Below are positions 1 to 5,980 of a DNA stretch of 5,980 bases, piece after piece. The DNA lies in assembly GCA_007135745.1 (NCBI GenBank), contig SLIH01000316.1, positions 1 to 5,980 on the forward strand, in the 5' to 3' direction. The position numbers were made by a program, and so were the translations under genes. A model generated the notes under the pieces. The model searched no databases and was not told the DNA's origin. It was given only the letters and a program-made list of their open reading frames with translations. The DNA comes from Halomonas sp. GTDB taxonomy: Bacteria; Pseudomonadota; Gammaproteobacteria; Pseudomonadales; Oleiphilaceae. How positions within the stretch are numbered: position 1 is the stretch's first letter; the number at the start of each line of letters is the position of its first letter.

Positions 1-2874
1 GACACAGTCGTCCAGACCCGCCTCACGAAACGCCTCAAGAACAGCCTGTACCTGATCGGATGCCACCTGGATCACTGCCCCAAGCTCTTCGTTGAAAAGC
101 TCCCGAACCAGGTGTTCGCGCTCTTCAAGCAGGCTGTCCAGATTCACGGTTATACCGGTGCGCCCAGCAAACGCCATTTCACAGAGTGTGGTGAAGAGTC
201 CACCATCGGAACGGTCGTGGTAGGCCAACAGGCGTCCATCACGATTAAGGGACTGAATGGTGTGGAAAAAGGAGCTGAGAAGTTGCGGCTCATTCACGTC
301 AGGAGTGACAGCGCCCATGGTGCTGAACACCTGGGCCAACGCGGAGCCACCCAAGCGGTTCCTCCCTGCGCCCAGATCAATCAGAAGCAGCTCGGATTCC
401 GCCACATCCCGCTGCAGCTGGGGGGTCAGCGTCCGGCGAATGTCTGTTACCGGGGCAAAACCGCTGATTATCAGGGAGAGAGGCGACGTTACGCTGCGCT
501 CGCGTCCCTTCTCGTCATCCCAGACGGTCTTCATGGACATGGAATCCTTGCCCACGGGGATGCTGATTCCCAACTGCGGGCAAAGCTCCATACCGACGGC
601 GCGCACCGTTTCGTAAAGATTCTCGTCTTCACCGGGGTGGCCTGCGGCCGCCATCCAGTTGGCTGAGAGCCGGATATCCCCGATCCTTTCAATAGACGCG
701 GCCGCCAGGTTGGTTACCACCTCCCCCACGGCCATACGGCCCGAGGCGGGCGCATCGATGCAGGCCAACGGGGTACGCTCACCCATGGCCATGGCCTCAC
801 CTTTGAAGCCATTGAATGATGAGGCCGTTACCGCCACATCGGAAACCGGAATCTGCCAGGGCCCGACCATCTGATCCCGCGCCACCAGCCCAGTAATCGA
901 TCGATCCCCAATGGTGATCAGAAAACTCTTGCTTCCCACCGAAGGCAGCTGCAGAACGCGCCTGGCGGCTTCGGCGGCATCAATCCCCCGGGTATCGAAT
1001 ACCGGTTTGGTAAAGGTTGCACGATTAATGCTGCGGTGCATTCTGGGTGGCTTCCCGAAGAGCACCTGCATGGGCAGATCAACAGGCTGGTTGCCAAAGT
1101 AGGAATCGGAAACCGTCAACTGGTGTTCCTCAGTTGCTTCCCCGACAACCGCATAGGGGCAGCGCTCCCGTCGGCAGATGGCATCGAAGCGGTCCAGATT
1201 CTCTGGCGCCACCGCCAGCACGTAACGCTCCTGGGATTCGTTGCACCAGATCTCCAGAGGCGACATGCCCGGTTCTGCATTGGGTACGTCGCGAAGCTCA
1301 AAACGTCCACCACAGCCACCGTCCTTGACCAGCTCCGGCAAGGCATTGGAAAGCCCCCCGGCGCCCACATCATGAATGAAGCTTATGGGGTTGGCCTCCC
1401 CCATCTGCCAGCAGCGGTCAATCACCTCCTGGCAACGGCGCTGTATTTCCGGGTTTTCCCGCTGCACCGAGGCAAAATCCAGATCCTCCGCACTGACTCC
1501 CGAATCCATTGAAGAAGCCGCCCCACCACCAAGGCCGATCAGCATGGCGGGACCGCCCAGCACAATGAGCTGAGCGCCGGGCTCTATCTCGGTTTTCTCA
1601 ACATGCTCAGCCCGAATATTCCCCATACCGCCAGCGATCATGATGGGCTTGTGATACCCCCTGATCTCTTCTCCAGCCGCACCGGCAACCGACTGTTCAA
1701 AAGTGCGGAAATAGCCAGCAAGATTGGGACGTCCGAATTCGTTGTTAAAGGAAGCGCCGCCTATGGGGCCATCGATCATGATCTCCAATGGGCTGGCCAT
1801 GCGTCCGGGGCGCCCGTTGTCAATTTCCCAGGGCTGCTCAAACCCTGGAATACGCAGGTTGGAAACGGTAAAGCCAGTCAGACCTGCCTTGGGGCGCGCG
1901 CCCGTGCCAGTGGCTCCTTCATCGCGTATCTCCCCGCCAGAGCCTGTAGCAGCCCCCGGATAGGGAGAAATAGCCGTCGGATGGTTATGGGTTTCCACCT
2001 TGATCAGAACGTGGATGTCTTCTTCACGGTACCTGTACCGCTGAGATGACGCCTCAGGGAAAAAACGTTCGCCCCGATGACCGGCAAATACAGCGGCGTT
2101 GTCCTTGTACGCGGACAGTACCCCTTCGCCACTGAGTTGGTTTGTGTTGCGGATCATGGCAAACAGGGACTTATCCTGGGCTTCTCCCTCAATGTCCCAC
2201 GAGGCGTTGAAAATCTTGTGGCGACAGTGTTCCGAGTTGGCCTGGGCGAACATCATCAGTTCGACGTCCGTGGGATCGCGCTCCATCCCGGCAAATGACT
2301 CCACCAGATAATCGATTTCGTCTTCCGCCAGTGCCAGCCCCAGGGTTTCATTGGCCGAAACCAGTGCTTCACGCCCCTGGGCCAGAAGCGGCACGGCTCC
2401 CAGCGGCCTGGGCGCCTCTTCATTGAACAGGAGCTCGGCGCCAGCCATCTCATGGAATACCTGCTGGGTCATGCGGTCGTGAAGAAGCGCCGCAACGGCC
2501 TCACGCTCTTCCAGTTTCAGCTTGCTGCCCGATCGCACGTAGTAGGCAATGCCCCGCTCCACTCGGCGGACCTGCGTTAATCCGCAGTTATGAATAATGT
2601 CTGTCGCCTTGCTCGACCAGGGGGAAATGGTGCCGGCTCTGGGAACCACCAGAAAGAGCACACCGTCTGTAGGCTCAACAGATACTTTTGGACCATAGGT
2701 AAGCAGGCGGTTGAGGACATCCAGATCTTCTTCCGCCAGTTCTTCGGATACATCAACGAAATGCATGAACTCCGCGTAGAGCGACTCTATCTGCGGACAG
2801 GCGGCGCGAATCCGGTCCAGCAGATTGTCACGACGAAAAAGGGATAAAGCAGGGGCACCGCGCAGTTCCAGCAT
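1..2874 (-). CDS. purL: Phosphoribosylformylglycinamidine synthase, large single-chain form (partial, C-terminus beyond window)
   Basis: The enzyme converts formylglycinamide ribonucleotide, ATP and glutamine to the amidine FGAM, the fourth step of de novo purine synthesis, in the cytoplasm. Read on the minus strand, the frame is open for exactly 958 codons to the window edge with no stop or frameshift. Residues 1-150 form the PurS-like N-terminal region ([13 protein letters not shown] at 81-93). The linker and first synthase half carry [10 protein letters not shown] (211-220), [13 protein letters not shown] (292-304), [17 protein letters not shown] (307-323) and [10 protein letters not shown] (501-510). 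The second half carries [10 protein letters not shown] (665-674), [14 protein letters not shown] (737-750), [11 protein letters not shown] (773-783), AYHDRSDGG (884-892) and [11 protein letters not shown] (927-937). Family members run to about 1,300 residues, so roughly 340 are missing here, including the glutaminase domain with its Cys-His-Glu triad. The ATG at 2874 gives [11 protein letters not shown], closely matching the E. coli start; the ribosome site is weak (GAGG, 11 bases upstream). Confidence 0.98.
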   Translation of the reverse strand, partial: MLELRGAPALSLFRRDNLLDRIRAACPQIESLYAEFMHFVDVSEELAEEDLDVLNRLLTYGPKVSVEPTDGVLFLVVPRAGTISPWSSKATDIIHNCGLTQVRRVERGIAYYVRSGSKLKLEEREAVAALLHDRMTQQVFHEMAGAELLFNEEAPRPLGAVPLLAQGREALVSANETLGLALAEDEIDYLVESFAGMERDPTDVELMMFAQANSEHCRHKIFNASWDIEGEAQDKSLFAMIRNTNQLSGEGVLSAYKDNAAVFAGHRGERFFPEASSQRYRYREEDIHVLIKVETHNHPTAISPYPGAATGSGGEIRDEGATGTGARPKAGLTGFTVSNLRIPGFEQPWEIDNGRPGRMASPLEIMIDGPIGGASFNNEFGRPNLAGYFRTFEQSVAGAAGEEIRGYHKPIMIAGGMGNIRAEHVEKTEIEPGAQLIVLGGPAMLIGLGGGAASSMDSGVSAEDLDFASVQRENPEIQRRCQEVIDRCWQMGEANPISFIHDVGAGGLSNALPELVKDGGCGGRFELRDVPNAEPGMSPLEIWCNESQERYVLAVAPENLDRFDAICRRERCPYAVVGEATEEHQLTVSDSYFGNQPVDLPMQVLFGKPPRMHRSINRATFTKPVFDTRGIDAAEAARRVLQLPSVGSKSFLITIGDRSITGLVARDQMVGPWQIPVSDVAVTASSFNGFKGEAMAMGERTPLACIDAPASGRMAVGEVVTNLAAASIERIGDIRLSANWMAAAGHPGEDENLYETVRAVGMELCPQLGISIPVGKDSMSMKTVWDDEKGRERSVTSPLSLIISGFAPVTDIRRTLTPQLQRDVAESELLLIDLGAGRNRLGGSALAQVFSTMGAVTPDVNEPQLLSSFFHTIQSLNRDGRLLAYHDRSDGGLFTTLCEMAFAGRTGITVNLDSLLEEREHLVRELFNEELGAVIQVASDQVQAVLEAFREAGLDDCV

Positions 2875-3079
2875 GAGAGTTGTTGCCTCGTACGATGGGG
2901 TAAAAAGCAGAGCGCGTATGATACTTAAAACACCTCGATTGATACAGATGCAGTTGCGCCCCGGATAAGAATGGATGAGACATGGCCCCCAATCAAAGGG
3001 CGCGATTTTACGTAAACTCAAATAGGTCAGGGTAACTACTGATTGACTATTTACCAGCCAATCAGGATGATCAAAAACT
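2875..3079. other. Divergent intergenic region between purL and mltF
   Basis: This 205-bp spacer separates two genes read away from each other, so it should contain both promoters. It is AT-richer than its flanks and I see no short coding frame or RNA gene in it. On the minus strand, TATCAT (2918-2923) and TAAAAT (3005-3010) resemble -10 hexamers for purL, but neither has a good -35 partner. On the plus strand a TTGACT at 3043-3048 looks like a -35, but a matching -10 would place the transcript start at the mltF start codon. No full PurR operator is visible. The clearest structure is the inverted repeat at 3039-3065, described separately. Confidence 0.7.
3039..3065. repeat. Perfect 7-bp inverted repeat upstream of mltF
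   Basis: CTGATTG (3039-3045) and CAATCAG (3059-3065) are exact reverse complements separated by 13 bases, so the arm centres are 20 bp apart, about two helical turns. The right arm overlaps the start of the weak mltF ribosome site (AGGA, 3064-3067), 14 bases before the start codon. The CCAATCA core recurs at 2989-2995, with a one-mismatch form (CGATTG) at 2936-2941. It could be a dimer operator or an RNA hairpin near the ribosome site. Seven-bp arms with a 13-base loop make only a weak hairpin, and chance cannot be excluded. Confidence 0.45.
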
Positions 3080-4603
3080 ATGCAGAAACGACTTTTCACC
3101 TGGGAGAAGTGGCCACTGAGCCCGGCCATCCTCATCCTTGTGGCCACGCTGATCCTCGCCGCATGCTCCCAGCCAACTTCCCTTGAACGCATACAGCAGG
3201 AGAACGTGCTTCACGTCGTCACCTTCCCTGCCTCGACGGTGTATGTGGAAGAAAACGGAAAAGCTTCGGGATTTGAATACGAACTTGCCCAGCTCTTTGC
3301 CGAGCATCTTGGTGTGGAGCTTCGCCTCGAGGTCGTAGAGGAACTCCCGGAACTGTTCAGCCGGCTGAATGACGGCCATACCCATTTCGCGGCCGGAGGG
3401 CTGGGCATTGATCACACCCTGGAGACTCGCTATCGCCTGGGGCCTACCTACACGCGTACACGACCGGTTGTGGTATACAACTCCGACAACGGTCGCCCCG
3501 GGAAACTCTCTGACCTCGCAGACCGAACGGTCGCGGTGCGCAGCGGCGGCCCCCTCGAGCATGCACTGCACCGGGTTTCTGAAACCATCCCGTCTATCAA
3601 TTGGGAGCTGCGCGAGGATCCCGATCCAACGGAACTATTGCACCAACTCAACGAAGGATACCTCGACGTTGCCATTGTGAGCGAGAACGCTCTGAGCATG
3701 AATCAGGTTTTTTTCCCCAAGGTCCACAAAGCCTTCCCTCTGGCCAGCCCGCAGCCCGTGGCCTGGCTATTCCCGGCTGATACGGATGACTCACTCATGA
3801 TGGAGGCCCGGGCCTTCTTCCAGGAAATCCGCAGAAACGGCGTTCTGGAACAGGTCAAGGAACGTCATTACGGCCACCTGGACCGCCTTGATTACGTCGG
3901 TGCCAGAACCTTTGTACGGCACCTGGAGAACCGGTTGCCGCAGTATAAAGAAACATTCATGGAGGCGGCCGATGCCCACGACATGGACTGGCGCCTCCTC
4001 GCCGCCATCGGTTATCAGGAATCACACTGGCGCAGGGACGCCGTGTCCCCAACCGGGGTGCGCGGTTTGATGATGCTGACACAACCGACCGCCGCTTTTG
4101 TCGGCGTTGATAACCGACTGGATCCCCATGCCAGCATCTGGGGCGGCGCCCGCTTCTTCAAGTTCCTGCTCAGCCGGATTCCAGAGCGCATCGGAGAGCC
4201 GGACCGAACCTGGTTTGCCCTGGCCGCATACAACGTCGGGCTGGGACACCTTGAAGATGCCCGTCGCCTGACCCAGCGTGCGGGGGACGATCCTGATCGC
4301 TGGATGCATGTAAAGGAACATCTGCCCAAACTGGCCCAGCGCAAGTGGTACACCCAAACCCGACATGGCTACGCCCGAGGACACGAGCCGGTCATCTATA
4401 CCCAGAACATCCGGCGCTATTATGATGTTCTGAAGTGGATGTACCCCGAGGACATGGAACGGCCGCAAATGGCGGAAGGCCAGGAATCGCCATTGCAGGA
4501 AGAACTTGATCTGGATCTGCTGCAGAATGAGAAGCAGGCAGAAGAGGCCGCCAGAGTCAGGGAACAGTCGAGGGTGATCAGCATCACACCGCCGACACTC
4601 TGA
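3080..4603 (+). CDS. mltF: Membrane-bound lytic murein transglycosylase F (lipoprotein)
   Basis: The protein cleaves the MurNAc-GlcNAc bond of peptidoglycan, forming 1,6-anhydro ends, at the periplasmic face of the outer membrane. It has 507 residues (E. coli MltF is about 518). Residues 1-28 are a lipoprotein signal with a hydrophobic core at 16-28 and lipobox LAAC, giving a lipidated Cys29; Ser at +2 favours sorting to the outer membrane. Residues 35-265 form a solute-binding-protein-like sensor domain ([16 protein letters not shown] at 64-79, [13 protein letters not shown] at 121-133). The SLT domain covers about 290-450, with GYQESHW (311-317, catalytic Glu314), [12 protein letters not shown] (323-334), [10 protein letters not shown] (381-390) and [20 protein letters not shown] (429-448). 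The tail from 460 is acidic and Glu/Gln-rich and looks disordered. The ATG at 3080 has a weak AGGA 12 bases upstream and gives a correct signal peptide. It is divergent from purL, as in E. coli and Pseudomonas. In Pseudomonas MltF the sensor domain is reported to respond to cell-wall stem peptides; that role is inferred here. Confidence 0.96.
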   Translation: MQKRLFTWEKWPLSPAILILVATLILAACSQPTSLERIQQENVLHVVTFPASTVYVEENGKASGFEYELAQLFAEHLGVELRLEVVEELPELFSRLNDGHTHFAAGGLGIDHTLETRYRLGPTYTRTRPVVVYNSDNGRPGKLSDLADRTVAVRSGGPLEHALHRVSETIPSINWELREDPDPTELLHQLNEGYLDVAIVSENALSMNQVFFPKVHKAFPLASPQPVAWLFPADTDDSLMMEARAFFQEIRRNGVLEQVKERHYGHLDRLDYVGARTFVRHLENRLPQYKETFMEAADAHDMDWRLLAAIGYQESHWRRDAVSPTGVRGLMMLTQPTAAFVGVDNRLDPHASIWGGARFFKFLLSRIPERIGEPDRTWFALAAYNVGLGHLEDARRLTQRAGDDPDRWMHVKEHLPKLAQRKWYTQTRHGYARGHEPVIYTQNIRRYYDVLKWMYPEDMERPQMAEGQESPLQEELDLDLLQNEKQAEEAARVREQSRVISITPPTL

Positions 4604-4606
4604 CAT

Positions 4607-5095
4607 TCAATCGAGTTCCTCATCGGTATCACTCGCCCCCAGGGCCCGCTCAATCTGACTCATGCTGAATCCGCGCTGGGCGAGAAAACGCCCCTGCCGC
4701 CCCTTCTCCTTCCAATCCAAATCGCCGCTGAGACCAAAGCGTTGCCTGCGTTGCTTTAACGCCATGCGACACCAGGTGGTTTCATCCACCCCCTCCAACG
4801 CCGCCGGTGTCGACGAAACGCCACGCTGCTCCAGCTCGGCGCGGATCCGCAAAGGCCCGAAACCGGCGTCCAGTCGCTGCCGGGCGTATATTTCGGCAAA
4901 GCGCTCATCGCTGAGCCAGCCCTGCGCCTCCAGGTGATCCAGCACACGATCGACCACACTGGGCTCGGGCTCGCGTCGAGCCAGCTTGTGCCAGAGTTCA
5001 CTTCGGCTGTGCTCGCGCCGGCCCAGCAACCTCAGGGCCCGAGCCTCACAGTCGCGCTCCCGTTTTTCCGGGTCCACTTCCTCTGCCCCCATCAT
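4607..5095 (-). CDS. recX: Regulatory protein RecX
   Basis: RecX is a small cytoplasmic protein that binds RecA filaments and usually limits RecA activity in recombination and the SOS response. The 162-residue length fits the family (E. coli about 166). Family signatures are visible in order: ARALRLLGRREHSRSELWHKL (19-38, shown here only in part), LDHLEAQGWLSDERFAEIYA (52-71), GFGPLRIRAELEQRGVS (78-94) and RQGRFLAQRGFSMSQI (133-148), which correspond to the tandem three-helix repeats. It ends in an acidic tail (DTDEELD). Two adjacent ATG codons lie at 5095 and 5092; the AGAGG at 5099-5103 is 3 bases from the first and 6 from the second, so the second may be the real start. The stop is 3 bp from the convergent mltF stop. 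recA is not adjacent on either side, unlike the common recA-recX arrangement. Confidence 0.95.
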   Translation of the reverse strand: MMGAEEVDPEKRERDCEARALRLLGRREHSRSELWHKLARREPEPSVVDRVLDHLEAQGWLSDERFAEIYARQRLDAGFGPLRIRAELEQRGVSSTPAALEGVDETTWCRMALKQRRQRFGLSGDLDWKEKGRQGRFLAQRGFSMSQIERALGASDTDEELD

Positions 5096-5148
5096 TGACC
5101 TCTGTCAGATGCGATGCCCCCAACGCTGTGTTAGGTTACGGATTCAAG

Positions 5149-5177
5149 AGTATACGCGAGTGACTCCGCCCTGTTGA
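5149..5177 (-). promoter_or_regulatory. Putative sigma-70 promoter for recX
   Basis: On the minus strand TCAACA (5172-5177, four of six -35 consensus bases) is followed after exactly 17 bp by TATACT (5149-5154, five of six -10 bases). Transcription would begin near 5142, leaving a leader of about 47 bases before the recX start. Position and spacing fit an independent recX promoter, expected since no gene lies upstream on that strand within the window. This is a pattern match only. No LexA box overlaps it. Confidence 0.4.
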
Positions 5178-5221
5178 TGAATCAGAGGCTGAGCCTGAAG
5201 ACAGTCAGACAACAAAAACAC

Positions 5222-5227
5222 GGAAAG
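5222..5227 (+). promoter_or_regulatory. Ribosome binding site that sets the start of the DUF349-like gene
   Basis: GGAAAG sits 6 bases before the ATG at 5234. The only upstream in-frame alternative, ATG at 5177, is preceded by a pyrimidine- and GC-rich stretch without a purine-rich site, so 5234 is the preferred start. Confidence 0.55.
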
Positions 5228-5233
5228 CAGACC

Positions 5234-5980
5234 ATGGCCGGGTTTCTGAAACAACTCTTCAAAACCAAGACCGCGCAATCCGCCCTCAAAGGCTCTGAAT
5301 CGCAATCCGCAGCCAACGCCGAGACTGCAGTCACCCCACCCACTCCAACACCGGACCCGGTAGAAAACGCCAACAGTGTGGAGGAACTGGAGAAGCTGGC
5401 AAGCAATGGCAGCACGGCAAAACAGCGTCTGGCCGCCATTGAACGGCTGGACGATACCGAAGCGCTGCAACGGGTCACGCGAGCACTCAAGGGTCGGGAC
5501 AAGGGCGCCTTCCAGGCCGCGCGCCAGAAGTTGCGGGCGAAGAAAGAGCGGGCGGAAGAAAAGCAGCGCACGCTGGATGAAATTGCGCGCATCCTGGACG
5601 ACATAGAAACCCTGGCAACCACCACGGATCTCAAGCTTTTCAATGCCCGACTCGAGGCCTTGATCAGCCAATGGGAGAAAGTCGTCGCTGAAGCGAGTAC
5701 TGACCAGCGTTCCCGATTCAAACAGCATCTTGCAACCTGCCGGGAACGCGCCGACGAGCTATCCGAACAGCAGTCAAAGGAGGATAGAGCCAGAAAGCGA
5801 CAGAGCGAGCAACAGGGCACTCTGGAAACACTCGAGGCCACCCTGGAGCAGCTCCGCACCGAACTGCCGCCGGAGGGCCCAAGCCGCGCCTCAGTCGACG
5901 CCATGCGCAAGACCCAGCAGAATCGCTGGGAAGAAGCCACCCAGGATCTCGACAAGGACCCCGGGCTGGAACGCAAATAC
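5234..5980 (+). CDS. DUF349-like charged helical protein (partial, C-terminus beyond window)
   Basis: The frame stays open for 249 codons to the right edge, with no stop. The opening MAGFLKQLFK is a short amphipathic segment without a signal peptide or membrane span, so a cytoplasmic protein is likely. Residues 11-48 are a low-complexity Ala/Ser/Pro/Thr linker with a PPTPTPDP run (35-42). Residues 49-100 look like HEAT-type helices (QRLAAIERLDDTEALQRVTRAL at 64-85, shown here only in part). From about 100 the sequence is very rich in Glu, Lys, Arg and Gln, with coiled-coil character (100-125 and 170-210). A Trp occurs at 147 (ISQWEKV) and another at 232 (QNRWEEA). This layout matches the N-terminal half of gammaproteobacterial DUF349 proteins, which are often several hundred residues longer, but the DUF349 repeats themselves are not clearly identified here. 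The family's function is unknown. Its divergence from recX does not by itself imply a DNA-repair role. A general coiled-coil protein is the main alternative. Confidence 0.72.
   Translation, partial: MAGFLKQLFKTKTAQSALKGSESQSAANAETAVTPPTPTPDPVENANSVEELEKLASNGSTAKQRLAAIERLDDTEALQRVTRALKGRDKGAFQAARQKLRAKKERAEEKQRTLDEIARILDDIETLATTTDLKLFNARLEALISQWEKVVAEASTDQRSRFKQHLATCRERADELSEQQSKEDRARKRQSEQQGTLETLEATLEQLRTELPPEGPSRASVDAMRKTQQNRWEEATQDLDKDPGLERKY

Larger units (their letters stand above)
5096..5233. other. Divergent intergenic region between recX and the DUF349-like gene
   Basis: This 138-bp spacer separates two genes read outward. It holds the putative recX promoter but no convincing plus-strand promoter for the right-hand gene. 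A short imperfect inverted repeat, TCAGaGGC-TGA-GCCTGA (5182-5198), has a bulged base and is too small to call a terminator. The in-frame ATG at 5177 could add 19 residues to the right-hand gene, but no ribosome site precedes it. Confidence 0.6.

Noticed and set aside
112..666. A 184-codon plus-strand open frame inside purL, and several like it up to 2847
   Set aside because: The minus-strand purL frame is intact and strongly conserved through all of these; the plus-strand products show no family features.
3009..3018. Possible PurR operator half-site (ACGTAAAC) upstream of purL
   Set aside because: Only one half resembles the ACGCAAACGTTTGCGT consensus and the other half is absent.
3043..3071. 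TTGACT-N17-GATGAT as a promoter for mltF
   Set aside because: Transcription would start at about the mltF start codon, leaving no leader for the AGGA ribosome site, and the -10 matches only four of six bases.
4022..4606. A 194-codon minus-strand open frame inside mltF
   Set aside because: It lies wholly opposite the conserved SLT domain, resembles no family and follows from the codon bias of mltF.
5171..5185. LexA-like CTG-N9-CAG overlapping the recX -35 region
   Set aside because: The gammaproteobacterial SOS box needs CTG-N10-CAG with an AT-rich centre; this has nine bases between the arms and is likely chance.
5177..5233. Upstream in-frame ATG extending the DUF349-like protein by 19 residues
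   Set aside because: There is no ribosome site before it, whereas GGAAAG precedes the ATG at 5234 at good spacing; the extension is basic and unlike the rest of the protein.
5182..5976. A 264-codon open frame on the minus strand, opposite the DUF349-like gene
   Set aside because: It is a serine/arginine/cysteine-rich mirror of the plus-strand coding frame, with no recognisable motif. The plus frame has a ribosome site, a sensible start and a DUF349-like composition.
1..5980. Mobile element, CRISPR array, toxin-antitoxin pair or defence system
   Set aside because: No transposase or integrase, direct-repeat array, terminal inverted repeats or small gene pair was seen; nearly all bases are accounted for by four core genes.

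Overview
The window reads as ordinary chromosomal core genome of a gammaproteobacterium with moderately high GC. The PurL, MltF and RecX proteins resemble their Pseudomonas and E. coli counterparts as recalled from memory. A marine genus of the Marinobacter/Halomonas kind is possible, but that placement is inference. There are four protein-coding genes, two of them cut by the window edges. I see no RNA genes, insertion sequences, CRISPR arrays, prophage or other mobile DNA.

Layout: bases 1-2874 (minus strand) hold the first 958 codons of purL, the large single-chain formylglycinamide ribonucleotide amidotransferase of purine synthesis; its C-terminal glutaminase domain lies outside the window. 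A 205-bp divergent spacer (2875-3079) follows. It carries a perfect 7-bp inverted repeat just before the next gene. mltF (3080-4603, plus strand) encodes a lipoprotein lytic transglycosylase with an amino-acid-binding-type sensor domain fused to an SLT catalytic domain. recX (4607-5095, minus strand) converges on mltF with only 3 bp between the stop codons. A 138-bp divergent spacer (5096-5233) contains a plausible recX promoter. The last gene (5234 to the right edge, plus strand) is the start of a charged, helix-rich protein that most resembles the gammaproteobacterial DUF349 family.

The genes do not form one pathway. purL serves purine synthesis, mltF cell-wall turnover, recX modulation of RecA, and the last gene has no established role here. 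The divergent purL-mltF pair is a known arrangement in E. coli and Pseudomonas. The less usual point is recX standing alone, with no recA next to it. I found no convincing new biological system; the findings are modest points about regulation and gene arrangement.
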